Below are positions 35,762 to 45,222 of a stretch of DNA of 64,000 nucleotides, piece after piece. The first letter of the stretch is position 1; each line of letters opens with the position of its first letter. The translations under genes were made by a program, and so were the position numbers. The notes under the pieces were generated by a model. It had not been told where the DNA came from and did no database searches. It saw only the letters and a list, made by a program, of their open reading frames with translations. Source of the stretch: Bradyrhizobium diazoefficiens USDA 110 (lineage in GTDB: Bacteria; Pseudomonadota; Alphaproteobacteria; Rhizobiales; Xanthobacteraceae); contig NC_004463.1 in NCBI RefSeq assembly GCF_000011365.1, forward strand, positions 620,001-684,000. Direction: 5' to 3'.

Positions 35762-37210
35762 ATGACGTTCAAGCGTCCCTATGGCGCGGGATTGGCGGCT
35801 CTCGCAGTCGGCCTGTTCGCTGCGACCGCAGCCTATGCCGAGCCAACGGTCAATAAGGGAGACAACGCCTGGATGCTGACATCGACAGTCCTCGTGCTGT
35901 TGATGACGATCCCGGGTCTTGCGCTGTTCTACGGCGGTCTCGTCCGTTCCAAGAACATGCTCTCGGTCTTGATGCAGGTCTTCTACACCGTCTGCGTCGT
36001 CACCGTGATCTGGGCCGTGTACGGCTACAGCCTCGCCTTCACCGGCGGTTCCGACTTCATCGGCGGCTTCTCCAAGGCCTTCATGATGGGCGTCACCACC
36101 GACTCGAAGGCCGCGACCTTCTCGGTCGACGCCAACATCTCGGAGCTCATCTATATGTGCTTCCAGATGACCTTCGCGGCGATCACGCCGGCCCTCATCG
36201 TCGGCGCCTTCGCCGAGCGCATGAAGTTCTCGGCGATCGCTCTCTTCATCCCGCTCTGGGTCACGCTGATCTACTTCCCGATCGCGCACATGGTCTGGTA
36301 CTGGCCCGGCCCGGACGCGATCCAGGACGCTGCCAAGGCTCTGGCTGCGGCGACTGATGCGGCGGCGAAGACCGCGGCGCAGGCCAAGCTCGACGAGATC
36401 AACGCCGACGCCGGCTGGATCTTCAAGAAGGGCGCGATCGACTTCGCGGGCGGCACCGTGGTGCACATCAACGCCGGCATCGCAGGTCTCGTCGGCGCTC
36501 TCCTGATCGGCAAGCGCACCGGCTACGGCAAGGAGCTGATGGCTCCGCACTCGCTGACCATGTCGATGATCGGCGCCTCGCTGCTCTGGGTCGGCTGGTT
36601 CGGCTTCAACGCCGGCTCCAACCTCGAAGCCAACGGCGGCGCTGCCCTCGCCATGACCAACTCCTTCGTCGCCACCGCAGCCGCCGCGCTGTCGTGGATG
36701 TTCGCGGAGTGGATCGTGAAGGGTCACCCGTCGGTGCTCGGCGTCATCTCCGGCGCTGTCGCGGGTCTCGTGGCCGTCACGCCCGCCGCCGGCTTCTCCG
36801 GCGTCATGGGTGCGATCGTCCTCGGTCTCGTGGTCGGCGTGGTCTGCCTGTTCTTCTGCACCGTCGTGAAGAACGCGATCGGCTACGACGACTCCCTCGA
36901 CGTGTTCGGCGTGCACTGCATCGGCGGCATCGTCGGTGCTCTCGGTACCGGCATCCTGGTGAACCCCGCCCTCGGCGGCGCCGGCATCATCGACTACACC
37001 GCGATCCCGCCGAAGGTTGCCGATTACGACTTCGCGGCGCAGATGGTGTCCCAGTTCTGGGGCGTCTGCACCACGCTGGTGTGGTCGGGCATCGGTTCGG
37101 CGATCCTCTACAAGGTCGTCGATGTGATCGTTGGCCTCCGCGCCAATGTCGAGAGCGAGCGTGAAGGCCTCGACATCACCGAGCACACCGAGCGCGCCTA
37201 CAACATGTAA
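35762..37210 (+). CDS. amtB: Ammonium transporter AmtB (copy 2)
   Basis: This is a 482-residue channel for NH4+/NH3. The signal peptide (AALAVGLFAATAAYA) is followed by eleven helices; the first reads NAWMLTSTVLVLLMTIPGLALFYGGLVR. The conserved Asp and first channel His lie in DFAGGTVVHINAG, the second in DVFGVHCIGGI. A segment of about 40 residues rich in Ala and Lys (about 182-224) is inserted before DFAGG; copy 1 lacks it. AGGAG precedes the ATG at 35762. The gene ends in an intrinsic terminator. Confidence 0.97.
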   Translation: MTFKRPYGAGLAALAVGLFAATAAYAEPTVNKGDNAWMLTSTVLVLLMTIPGLALFYGGLVRSKNMLSVLMQVFYTVCVVTVIWAVYGYSLAFTGGSDFIGGFSKAFMMGVTTDSKAATFSVDANISELIYMCFQMTFAAITPALIVGAFAERMKFSAIALFIPLWVTLIYFPIAHMVWYWPGPDAIQDAAKALAAATDAAAKTAAQAKLDEINADAGWIFKKGAIDFAGGTVVHINAGIAGLVGALLIGKRTGYGKELMAPHSLTMSMIGASLLWVGWFGFNAGSNLEANGGAALAMTNSFVATAAAALSWMFAEWIVKGHPSVLGVISGAVAGLVAVTPAAGFSGVMGAIVLGLVVGVVCLFFCTVVKNAIGYDDSLDVFGVHCIGGIVGALGTGILVNPALGGAGIIDYTAIPPKVADYDFAAQMVSQFWGVCTTLVWSGIGSAILYKVVDVIVGLRANVESEREGLDITEHTERAYNM

Positions 37211-37293
37211 CGTCTCCTCCCGGGCACGGTCTCCTCGGAGACCGCGTCCACAACTACGGTTTGGGCACATACCCGGCAATGCCCCGACCGTTG

Positions 37294-37329
37294 AGGGGCT
37301 CCAGCGCAAGCTGGAGCCCCTTTCTTTTT
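37294..37329 (+). terminator. Intrinsic terminator of glnK2-amtB2
   Basis: AGGGGCTCCAGC (37294-37305) and its complement GCTGGAGCCCCT (37310-37321) flank a GCAA loop, followed by TTTCTTTTT. A second small hairpin, CGGTCTCC/GGAGACCG, lies at 37227-37244. Confidence 0.93.
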
Positions 37330-37424
37330 GCGCCGCGCGGCAAAGAAGCAAAGAAAAGGATTGCCATTCCAGATTGCCGGCGCAGAAATATCGACCACAA
37401 CGAACAACAAACCGGGAGGTCGTC

Positions 37425-37829
37425 ATGCGTTTGGAAGGCGGATGCTATTGCGGCGAAGTGCGCTACGTGGCCGAGGGCGACCCGATGATGCAGGCGCAGT
37501 GTCATTGCCGCGAGTGCCAGTACATCTCGGGCGGCGCGCCCAACACCTTCATCGCGATGCCGGTGGCCGGCTTCAGCTACATCATCGGGCAGCCCAAGCA
37601 GTTCACCCGCAAGGACCTCGAGCGCGCCGTGACGCGCGAGTTCTGCCCCGAATGCGGCACCCATCTGGTAACCAAGGTTCCGGGCCTCCCCGCAGCGATC
37701 CTGAAGGTCGGCACGCTGGACGAGCCCGAGCAGTTCCATCCGCAGATGGCGATCTACACCTGCGACAAGCAGGAATTCCACGCCATCCCCGCCGGCATGA
37801 CGACGTTCGAGAAGCTGCCGGGGCACTAG
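37425..37829 (+). CDS. GFA / CENP-V domain protein
   Basis: This is a 134-residue zinc-binding protein. Cys ligands appear as GGCYCGEVRY, QCHCRECQ and CPECGTHL, the GFA-family pattern (glutathione-dependent formaldehyde-activating enzyme-like). Formaldehyde-glutathione chemistry is doubtful for many members, so the substrate is left open. GGGAGG lies five bases before the ATG. It stands alone, after the amtB terminator. Confidence 0.93.
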   Translation: MRLEGGCYCGEVRYVAEGDPMMQAQCHCRECQYISGGAPNTFIAMPVAGFSYIIGQPKQFTRKDLERAVTREFCPECGTHLVTKVPGLPAAILKVGTLDEPEQFHPQMAIYTCDKQEFHAIPAGMTTFEKLPGH

Positions 37830-37848
37830 TCCACGATGACGGCGCGCG

Positions 37849-37972
37849 CCCTCCCCCGCATGCGGGGGAGGGCGAGGGCAGGGGAGAGGGTGTCTCAACA
37901 TCGGGACAGTCCCTCTGCGGAGAGAACCCTCATCCGCGCCTTCGGCGCGACCTCTCCCGCAAGCGGGAGAGG
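37849..37972. repeat. Intergenic inverted repeats, family E
   Basis: CCCTCCCCCGCATGCGGGGGAGGG forms one palindrome, and CCTCTCCCGCAAGCGGGAGAGG forms a second; CGCGCCTTCGGCGCG lies between. These fill most of the 329-base gap between the GFA gene and the aminotransferase. Confidence 0.85.
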
Positions 37973-38158
37973 TGGAGGAACCAGCCGGCCCTGTAGCCCA
38001 CCCATCCCGTTGTTGTCCGGCCTCAATATTCCCGCTCTGGACGGGGGCGGCGGCCGATGGTTAATCGCGTCTTAACCTCGCCCTATCTATGGTGAACTGA
38101 ACCGCTTCCCGCCGGCGCCTTGGTGCGACCGGCTGTTCCAAGAGTGCTGGCGTCCAGA

Positions 38159-39373
38159 ATGGCTATGACCGCTTCATCCCGTGCGCCGCAGGCCAGCGGA
38201 AGCTCCGATTCCGAACGCTCGCCCTTCGTCCGGCTGAACGAGCTGCTGGCCCCCCATCAGCCGGGTAAGCCCTTGATTACGCTTGCGGTCGGCGAGCCTC
38301 AGCATCCCGTGCCCGATTTCGTCGGCCCGGTCCTGGCCAAGCACACCGCCGATTTCGGCCGTTACCCGATGAACCAGGGCACCGAGCCGTTCCGGAAAGC
38401 CGCGAGCGCCTGGTTGTCGTCGCGCTTCAAGCTGCCGCGGCCGCTCGACCCCGCGAGCGAGCTTCTCGTCCTCAATGGCAGCCGCGAGGGGCTGTTCCTC
38501 GCCGCGATCACGGCCGCACGCTATGTCAGCCCGCGCCCCGGCAAGCCCGCCATCCTGATGCCGAACCCGTTCTATCCGGTCTATGGCGCCGGCGCCCGCG
38601 CAGCGGCTTGCGAGCCGGTCTATCTGCCGACCACCGTCGAGAACGGCTTCCTGCCCGATCTCGACGCCATCGACGAGGCGACGCTGGCGCGCACGGTGGC
38701 GTTCTATCTGGCCTCGCCCGCCAATCCTCAGGGCTCGGTCGCCAAGCCCGACTATTTCGAGCGGTTAAAGCAACTCGCCGACCGCTACGGCTTCGTAATC
38801 CTCAGCGACGAGTGCTATTCGGAGATCTACACCCGCGAGGCCCCGGGCAGCGCGCTCGAATGTGCCGGCCCCGACTTCACCCGCGTGGTTGCGTTCCAGT
38901 CGCTGTCGAAGCGCTCCAATTTGCCGGGCCTGCGCGTCGGGTTCGCCGCCGGCGACAAGAAGTTCATCGGCATGTTCCTCGAGCTGCGCAACATCGCAGC
39001 GCCCCAGGTGCCCGTGCCGCTCCAGCATGTCGCCACCGTCGCCTATGGCGACGAAGCGCATGTCGAGGAGAACCGCAGGCTCTACCGGATCAAGTTCGAC
39101 CTCGCCGACCAGATCATCGGCAATCGCTACGGCTATCGCCGGCCCGACGGCGGCTTCTGCGTCTGGCTCAACACGTCCGAGCTCGGCGACGACGTGTCGA
39201 TCACGCTCAGGCTCTTCAAGGAAGCCGGCGTGCGCGTGGTGCCCGGCAGCTATCTGGCGCGGCTCCAGCCCGACGGCTTCAATCCCGGCGCAGGCTACAT
39301 TCGCCTCGCGCTGGTGCAGGATGGCGAGACCACGGCACAGGCGCTGCACCGCCTGGTCGAGACTCTGGGTTAG
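38159..39373 (+). CDS. Class I/II PLP-dependent aminotransferase (DapC-like)
   Basis: This is a 404-residue fold-type I aminotransferase. PLP contacts are LNGSREGLFLA, SPANPQG, LSDECYSEIY and the Schiff-base Lys in FQSLSKRSNLPGLRVGF. It resembles N-succinyldiaminopimelate aminotransferases (lysine/peptidoglycan precursor synthesis) as annotated in rhizobia, but substrate specificity cannot be proven from sequence. The frame is open to a GTG at 38120; I took the ATG at 38159. It is followed nine bases later by ftsK. Confidence 0.9.
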   Translation: MAMTASSRAPQASGSSDSERSPFVRLNELLAPHQPGKPLITLAVGEPQHPVPDFVGPVLAKHTADFGRYPMNQGTEPFRKAASAWLSSRFKLPRPLDPASELLVLNGSREGLFLAAITAARYVSPRPGKPAILMPNPFYPVYGAGARAAACEPVYLPTTVENGFLPDLDAIDEATLARTVAFYLASPANPQGSVAKPDYFERLKQLADRYGFVILSDECYSEIYTREAPGSALECAGPDFTRVVAFQSLSKRSNLPGLRVGFAAGDKKFIGMFLELRNIAAPQVPVPLQHVATVAYGDEAHVEENRRLYRIKFDLADQIIGNRYGYRRPDGGFCVWLNTSELGDDVSITLRLFKEAGVRVVPGSYLARLQPDGFNPGAGYIRLALVQDGETTAQALHRLVETLG

Positions 39374-39382
39374 GCGGGGCCC

Positions 39383-41860
39383 GTGAGCATGTCGGCAATC
39401 GAACGTGTCATTCCACTGGTCGGCCATCTGCCGCCGTCGATCCGCGAGGGGCTGGCGCGGCGTATGCGCGAGCTCGCCGGCCTCGGCCTGATCGCGCTGT
39501 CGGGGCTCGCCTCGGCCGCGCTCATGACCTGGTCGGTGCAGGATGCAAGCCTCAGCCACGCGACCTCGCGGCCGATCCGCAACATCCTCGGCTATGCCGG
39601 CGCGATCGGCGCCGACCTTGCGATGCAGATCCTCGGGCTCGGCGCGATCATGCTGGTCCTGACGGTCGCGGTCTGGGGCTGGCGCATGATGACCCATCGC
39701 CCGTTCGACCGCGAGGCGCTGCGGCTCGGCTCCTGGATTCTCTGCACCGTGATCGCTGCGGGCTTTGTCAGCTGCTGGCCGCACGGCGGCGCATGGCCGC
39801 TGCCGACCGGACTCGGCGGCGTGGTCGGCGATGCCCTGGTGCGCGCGCCCGCGGTGATTTTCGGGCCGCCGGGCATGATCTATCGCACCGTGCTCGGCGT
39901 GATCCTGTTCGCGGCGATGGCCGCGACCTTCCTGATCGCCTGCGGTCTTGGCGCGCGCGAGCATGACGACGAGCTCGCCGAGATCGAGGATGACGACAAG
40001 CCGCTCGATGAAGACGAGGAGAGCGATCGCGGCTCGGTGTCGCTGGGCTGGCTGTTCCATGCGCTGATGAGCACCAAGGCGCGCCTGATCTGGCTGTGTG
40101 GTGCCGCTTACCGCTCGCTGGTCTCGAGCGGACCGAAGACCAGGGCCGTTGGGTTCAGCCGCCAGGAGCCGAATCTCGGCGGCGGCCGCGCCGCGCCGCC
40201 GATCTCGCCGCGGTCCGAAGACGAGGACTACGAGGAGGAGCACGAGGAAGAGGAAGACGAGGAGGAAGAGGAGGAGCCTGCCGCGCGCGCACCGCGCAAG
40301 AAGGCTGCGCCGAAGGCCGCGGCGAAAAAATCCTCCGACAAGTTCGAGCTTCCGTCCGTGTCCGTGCTGGCCGCGCCCAAGGCCGGCGATCGCCAGCCGC
40401 TCAGCAAGGCCGAGCTGGAAGCCAATTCGCGCGCGCTCGAAGGCGTGCTGCAGGACTTCGGCGTGCGCGGCGAGATCGTGAAGGCCAATCCGGGTCCCGT
40501 CGTCACGCTGTACGAGCTGGAGCCGGCGCCCGGCATCAAGTCGTCGCGCGTGATTGGCCTCGCCGACGACATCGCCCGCTCGATGAGCGCGCTGTCGGCG
40601 CGCGTCGCCGTCGTGCCCGGCCGCAATGCCATCGGCATCGAATTGCCGAACGCCCATCGCGAAAAGGTCTATCTGCGCGAGCTGCTGGTCGCCAAGGAGA
40701 CCGTCGACACGGTCGCAAAGCTGCCGCTCTGCCTCGGCAAGACCATCGGCGGTGATCCCGTCATCATCGACCTCGCGCGCACGCCGCACATGCTGATCGC
40801 CGGCACCACCGGCTCGGGCAAGTCGGTCGCCATCAACACCATGATCCTCAGCCTGGTCTACCGGCTGCGTCCGGACCAGTGCCGGCTGATCATGGTCGAT
40901 CCGAAGATGCTCGAACTCTCCGTCTATGACGGCATTCCCCATCTGCTCACGCCCGTCGTGACCGACCCGAAGAAGGCGGTGGTCGCGTTGAAATGGGCCG
41001 TGCGCGAGATGGAAGAGCGCTACAAGAACATGGCCAAGCTCGGTGTGCGCAACATCGACGGCTACAACACGCGTCTGCTCGAGTTGAAAGCCAAGGGCGA
41101 GGAGCCGACGCGCACGGTGCACACCGGCTTCGACAAGGAAACCGGCAAGGCGATCTACGAGGAAGAGAAGCTCTCGCTCGACCCGCTGCCCTACATCGTC
41201 ATCATCGTCGACGAAATGGCCGACCTGATGATGGTCGCCGGCAAGGACATCGAAGGCGCGGTACAGCGTCTCGCGCAGATGGCGCGCGCCGCCGGCCTGC
41301 ATGTGATCCTGGCGACACAGCGTCCGTCGGTGGACGTCATCACCGGCACCATCAAGGCGAACTTCCCGACCCGCATCGCCTTCCAGGTCACCTCCAAGAT
41401 CGACAGCCGCACCATCCTCGGCGAGATGGGCGCCGAGCAGCTGCTCGGCCAGGGCGACATGCTCTACATGGCGGGCGGCGGCCGCATCAGCCGCGTGCAC
41501 GGACCGTTTGCGTCGGACGACGAAGTCGAGAAGGTGGTGCGCCACCTCAAGACGCAGGGCCAGCCCGAATACCTCGAGGCCGTCACGGCCGAAGAGCCGA
41601 CCGAGGACGAGGACGGCGGCGCCGTGTTCGACGCCAGCGGCATGGGCGCGGATGGCGGCGGCGATCTATTCCAGCAGGCCGTTGCCATCGTCAAACGCGA
41701 CCGCAAGGCCTCGACCAGCTACATCCAGCGCCGCCTGCAAATCGGCTATAACCGCGCCGCATCGCTGATGGAGCGCATGGAACTGGAAGGCATTGTCGGT
41801 CCCGCCAACCACGCCGGCAAGCGCGAGATCCTGGTCGAGGAAGAAGACAGCCATATGTGA
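39383..41860 (+). CDS. ftsK: DNA translocase FtsK
   Basis: FtsK pumps chromosome termini across the septum and activates XerCD. This 825-residue protein has four N-terminal membrane helices (to about residue 190), a linker with a long run of Asp/Glu followed by Lys/Ala (about 275-315), the motor with Walker [11 protein letters not shown] (about 474) and Walker [14 protein letters not shown], and a C-terminal gamma winged helix ([19 protein letters not shown]) that reads KOPS. The start is GTG 39383 or ATG 39389; the ribosome site AGGCGGGG suits the latter slightly better. Confidence 0.96.
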   Translation: MSMSAIERVIPLVGHLPPSIREGLARRMRELAGLGLIALSGLASAALMTWSVQDASLSHATSRPIRNILGYAGAIGADLAMQILGLGAIMLVLTVAVWGWRMMTHRPFDREALRLGSWILCTVIAAGFVSCWPHGGAWPLPTGLGGVVGDALVRAPAVIFGPPGMIYRTVLGVILFAAMAATFLIACGLGAREHDDELAEIEDDDKPLDEDEESDRGSVSLGWLFHALMSTKARLIWLCGAAYRSLVSSGPKTRAVGFSRQEPNLGGGRAAPPISPRSEDEDYEEEHEEEEDEEEEEEPAARAPRKKAAPKAAAKKSSDKFELPSVSVLAAPKAGDRQPLSKAELEANSRALEGVLQDFGVRGEIVKANPGPVVTLYELEPAPGIKSSRVIGLADDIARSMSALSARVAVVPGRNAIGIELPNAHREKVYLRELLVAKETVDTVAKLPLCLGKTIGGDPVIIDLARTPHMLIAGTTGSGKSVAINTMILSLVYRLRPDQCRLIMVDPKMLELSVYDGIPHLLTPVVTDPKKAVVALKWAVREMEERYKNMAKLGVRNIDGYNTRLLELKAKGEEPTRTVHTGFDKETGKAIYEEEKLSLDPLPYIVIIVDEMADLMMVAGKDIEGAVQRLAQMARAAGLHVILATQRPSVDVITGTIKANFPTRIAFQVTSKIDSRTILGEMGAEQLLGQGDMLYMAGGGRISRVHGPFASDDEVEKVVRHLKTQGQPEYLEAVTAEEPTEDEDGGAVFDASGMGADGGGDLFQQAVAIVKRDRKASTSYIQRRLQIGYNRAASLMERMELEGIVGPANHAGKREILVEEEDSHM

Positions 41861-41954
41861 GGCGAGCCGCCTCAAAACAGGCTTTCACGCAAAATCGATA
41901 TCTGCTTTTGCCCGAAATCACGCTAAAAGGCGCCTAGCCATACAGGACGACGCG

Positions 41955-42767
41955 TTGATCAGACATCCGGACATTCGATTCGCTGCCACCATCGCCGCGC
42001 GAAGCGCGCGCGTGGCCGGCGTGCTTCTCGTCACCGCCGCGATGGTGACCGCGGCGTCGTCCGCGCAGAACGTGCCGGTGCCGAAGCCCGCGCCGAAGGG
42101 CCGCGACAATGGTGCGGCCGCCGGCGGGCCTGCGGTCACCGGCGCGACCCAGACGCCGCCGAATCCGGTGATCCCGGATCCGCGCCGCAACGTGCCGAGC
42201 AGCATCTTCCAGACCTTCGACGCCAACCAGAAGGCGCAGGCGGCCAAGGTCAGCGCCTATCTGTCCTCGCTGTCGACGCTGGTCGGTAATTTCGTCCAGG
42301 TCGGCCCCGACGGCAGCAAGACGCAGGGCGATTTCTACATCCAGAAGCCGGGCAAGGTGCGCTTCGAATATGACGCGCCGAGCCCGATCGACATCGTCGC
42401 CGACGGATCGTCGCTGGTGGTGCGCGATCGCAAGCTCGCGACCCAGGACGTCTATCCGCTGTCGCAGACGCCGCTGCGCTTCCTGCTGTCCGATCGCATC
42501 GACCTGATGAAGGACACCAACGTCGTCAACGTCTCGGCCGACGACGTCTTCGTCAGCGTCACCATCGAGGAGAAGCAGGCGCTGGTCGGCACCAGCCGCC
42601 TCCTGCTGATGTTCGGCGCCAAGGACGGCCAGCTGAAGCAGTGGACCGTCACCGACCCGCAGGGCTACGACACCACGATCGCGGTCTACAATCTCGACGC
42701 AACCAAGAAGCTCGATCCCGGCATGTTCAAGATCGACTTCACCAATTACGGCCCATCGCCAGGATAG
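41955..42767 (+). CDS. LolA-family outer-membrane lipoprotein carrier
   Basis: This is a 270-residue periplasmic protein. The signal peptide (RVAGVLLVTAAMVTAASSA) is followed by a Pro-rich spacer and a LolA-like half-barrel (KVSAYLSSLSTLVGNFVQVGPDG, GDFYIQKPGKVRFEYDAPSP, LVVRDRKLATQDVYPLSQTPL). LolA ferries lipoproteins from LolCDE to the outer membrane. No ATG exists near the start; a TTG at 41955 with AGGA seven bases upstream is best. It lies 95 bases after ftsK and may be cotranscribed. Confidence 0.9.
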   Translation: MIRHPDIRFAATIAARSARVAGVLLVTAAMVTAASSAQNVPVPKPAPKGRDNGAAAGGPAVTGATQTPPNPVIPDPRRNVPSSIFQTFDANQKAQAAKVSAYLSSLSTLVGNFVQVGPDGSKTQGDFYIQKPGKVRFEYDAPSPIDIVADGSSLVVRDRKLATQDVYPLSQTPLRFLLSDRIDLMKDTNVVNVSADDVFVSVTIEEKQALVGTSRLLLMFGAKDGQLKQWTVTDPQGYDTTIAVYNLDATKKLDPGMFKIDFTNYGPSPG

Positions 42768-42772
42768 TTGCT

Positions 42773-42863
42773 GTATGGTGGGCAAAGGCGCACTTGCGCC
42801 GTGCCCACCACCTCTCCTCCTCGCGGCAGGAATGGTGGGCACGCTTCGCTTTGCCCACCATAC
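42773..42863. repeat. Intergenic inverted repeat, family D
   Basis: GTATGGTGGGCAAAGGCG and CGCTTTGCCCACCATAC are the outer arms; GTGCCCACCA and TGGTGGGCAC form the inner pair. A second copy lies between parB and parA. Confidence 0.88.
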
Positions 42864-42922
42864 GAGAGCTCGCTATGGACAAGCATTTTCCCCGCGCCAA
42901 TCCATGCTAAGACGCATCCCTC

Positions 42923-43738
42923 ATGCGTCTTTCCCTGACAACCTGGAACATCAATTCGGTGCGGCTGCGCATCGATCTGGTCGCGAAATTCCTCAAGAGT
43001 GCGCGGCCGGACGTGCTGTGCCTCCAGGAGACCAAGTGCATCGACGATGCCTTTCCGCTGAAGCGCTTCAAGCGGCTCGGCTATGAGCACGTCGCGCTGA
43101 ACGGGCAGAAGGGCTATCACGGCGTCGCCATCGTCTCGAGGATCCCGTTCGAGTCCAAGGACATCCGCACCTTCTGCGACAAGGTGGATTCGCGCCACAT
43201 TTCTGTATCTTTCGGGACGCAGGCCAACATCGCAAAGCCGCTGGTGCTGCATAATTTCTACGTGCCGGCCGGCGGCGACATTCCCGATCCGGCGCTGAAC
43301 GAGAAGTTCGACCACAAGCTGCGCTTCCTCGACGAGATGACGGCGTGCGAGCCGCTGCATCCGCGCGGCGATGACCGCCACATCCTGGTCGGCGATCTCA
43401 ATGTCGCCCCGCACGAGAACGACGTCTGGTCGCACAAGCAGCTTCTGAAAGTGGTCTCGCACACGCCTGTCGAAACCGAGAAGCTGAAGGCGGCACTCGC
43501 GGCCGGTGAGTGGGTCGACGTCGCGCGCGAGCGCATTCCGATGTCGGAGAAGGTCTACACGTGGTGGAGCTACCGTTCCGCCGACTGGACCGTCGGCGAT
43601 CGCGGCCGCAGGCTCGACCACATCTGGGTCTCGCGCGCGCTGAAGGACGCGGTCCAGGATTTCAAGATTCTCCGCGACGCGCGGAGCTGGGAGCGTCCGT
43701 CGGACCACGTGCCGGTGACGGTGACGCTGGAGGTGTGA
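42923..43738 (+). CDS. xthA: Exodeoxyribonuclease III
   Basis: This is a 271-residue AP endonuclease / 3'-5' exonuclease for base-excision repair. TTWNINSVRLR, LCLQETKC (metal Glu), GYHGVAIVS, the core GDLNVAPHENDVW, RRLDHIWVS and the final SDHVPV (catalytic Asp-His) are all intact. Length is normal. It is separated from the LolA-family gene by a family D repeat. Confidence 0.96.
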   Translation: MRLSLTTWNINSVRLRIDLVAKFLKSARPDVLCLQETKCIDDAFPLKRFKRLGYEHVALNGQKGYHGVAIVSRIPFESKDIRTFCDKVDSRHISVSFGTQANIAKPLVLHNFYVPAGGDIPDPALNEKFDHKLRFLDEMTACEPLHPRGDDRHILVGDLNVAPHENDVWSHKQLLKVVSHTPVETEKLKAALAAGEWVDVARERIPMSEKVYTWWSYRSADWTVGDRGRRLDHIWVSRALKDAVQDFKILRDARSWERPSDHVPVTVTLEV

Positions 43739-43741
43739 CCT

Positions 43742-43850
43742 CCTGTCATTCCGGGGCGCGCGTAGCGCGAGCCCGGAATCCATCGGGCGGCAGAGTTGGT
43801 GGATGAATGGATTCCGGGCTCGCGACTTCGTCGCGCCCCGGAATGACAGG
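43742..43850. repeat. Intergenic inverted repeat, family A
   Basis: CCTGTCATTCCGGGGCGCG and CGCGCCCCGGAATGACAGG are near-perfect 19-base arms, with CCCGGAATCCAT and ATGGATTCCGGG inside. It sits between convergent xthA and the cNMP-binding gene. Confidence 0.9.
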
Positions 43851-43854
43851 GGCC

Positions 43855-44298
43855 TCAGGTCGTCAGCTTCGCACCGGCCATCAGGATATCGCTCGCGATC
43901 TGGCTGGAGCGAACTGCGAATTCGTCGCGCAGGCGAACGGCGGCGGCGGGGTCGCTTTCGAGCACGCGCTGAAACAGGCTGCGCGCGACGCGGATGACGG
44001 AGGAATGCTCCAGCGCGATCGCGCTCGACGGCCGCTTCATCGGCACCACCAGCGCGAGCTCGCCGATCAGCGCGCCGGGACCCACGGTCATCTCGGCGCC
44101 GGCGCCGTCTTCGACCCGGAAGGCGCCGCGCTGGACCACGAAGCCGGCATCGGCGTCGTCGCCAAGATTGAACAGGATGTCGCCGCGGACGAAGTCACGC
44201 TGCTCGGAGCCGATCGCCAGCATGCGCAACGAGGCGTCTCCCAACAGGCGCAGTGTCGGGACCCGCTCGAGAAGCGCTACGTCGTCGTCAATTGACAT
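43855..44298 (-). CDS. Cyclic nucleotide-binding domain protein without HTH
   Basis: This is a 147-residue protein made of one CRP-like cNMP-binding barrel (LRMLAIGSEQRDFVRGDILFNLGDDAD and GPGALIGELALVVPMKRPSSAIAL, the phosphate-binding cassette with GELAL and Arg). There is no DNA-binding part. It probably acts by protein contact. It lies 58 bases downstream of the response regulator gene on the same strand, so both are likely cotranscribed. The ligand is unproven. Confidence 0.9.
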   Translation of the reverse strand: MSIDDDVALLERVPTLRLLGDASLRMLAIGSEQRDFVRGDILFNLGDDADAGFVVQRGAFRVEDGAGAEMTVGPGALIGELALVVPMKRPSSAIALEHSSVIRVARSLFQRVLESDPAAAVRLRDEFAVRSSQIASDILMAGAKLTT

Positions 44299-44356
44299 TC
44301 AGATCCGAGGCTCAAGGGCACGCGATCTAAAACGATTCGCACGCCCCCAAAGCGTA

Positions 44357-45043
44357 TCACGGCACCAGCTTGTAGCCACCGGCTTCCGTTACCAGGATCT
44401 CCGGGTTGGCGGCGTCCTTCTCGATCTTCTGGCGGAGGCGGTAGATGTGGGTTTCCAGCGTGTGGGTGGTGACGCCGGAATTGTAGCCCCAGACCTCCTG
44501 GAGCAGGGTCTCGCGCGACACCGGCATCTGGCCGGCGCGGTAGAGGAAGCGGAGGATGGCGGTTTCCTTCTCCGTCAGCCGGACCTTGCGCGCATTGGCG
44601 GCGGTCAGCATCTTCGAGCCGGGCCGGAAGCTGTAGGGGCCGACCGAGAACACCGCGTCCTCGCTGGCTTCGTGCTGGCGGAGCTGGGCGCGGATACGGG
44701 CCAACAGCACGGCGAAGCGGAAGGGTTTTGCGACGTAGTCGTTGGCGCCGGATTCCAGGCCCAAAATCGTGTCGGAATCGGTGTCATGCCCGGTCAGCAT
44801 GATGATGGGGGCCTTGAAGCCGCCCTTGCGTAAGGAGCGGACCACCTCGCGGCCATCGGTGTCGGGCAGACCGACGTCCATCAGGACGAGATCGGGGGAA
44901 TTGGCCTTCGCGGCGCTCGCGCCCTTGGCGCCGGTATCGACGGCGGAGGCTTCAAATTCTTCGTGCAGCGATAATTGCTCCACCAACGTATCGCGCAGAT
45001 CGGTATCGTCATCCACGATCAGGATCTTGCGGGCATTGGCCAT
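44357..45043 (-). CDS. OmpR-family response regulator
   Basis: This is a 228-residue regulator. The receiver domain has Asp11-13, phospho-acceptor Asp56 in LVLMDVGLPD, Thr in MLTGHD and Lys in VAKPF. The C-terminal winged helix contains VRLTEKETAILRFLYRA and ETHIYRLRQKIEKD. No histidine kinase is adjacent. The sequence is of the well-conserved alphaproteobacterial orphan type; identity with the cell-envelope regulator CenR is possible but unverified. The divergent L,D-transpeptidase gene is a candidate target. Confidence 0.93.
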   Translation of the reverse strand: MANARKILIVDDDTDLRDTLVEQLSLHEEFEASAVDTGAKGASAAKANSPDLVLMDVGLPDTDGREVVRSLRKGGFKAPIIMLTGHDTDSDTILGLESGANDYVAKPFRFAVLLARIRAQLRQHEASEDAVFSVGPYSFRPGSKMLTAANARKVRLTEKETAILRFLYRAGQMPVSRETLLQEVWGYNSGVTTHTLETHIYRLRQKIEKDAANPEILVTEAGGYKLVP

Positions 45044-45222
45044 AGGGTATCATCCTTTTGGGGTCCGGCTCGGCGCGCATGCATGCCGCGCCCAGCCGCG
45101 AGGGGAAGTTTAGGGGTCGCCGTTATTATTGTTGTTCGTGTTGAAGTAGTGGGCTGTTACCGATTCACAAGCCAGAAGCACTCTAACCTAGAATAGCAGG
45201 GCGTTTTGATGAATGTCCTGTA

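Noticed and set aside
38765..41545. Open frame of 926 codons antisense to the aminotransferase and ftsK
   Set aside because: It is a mirror of GC-rich codon usage in ftsK, rich in His/Arg/Asp/Ala with no domain, and both strands cannot plausibly code here. ftsK is certain.
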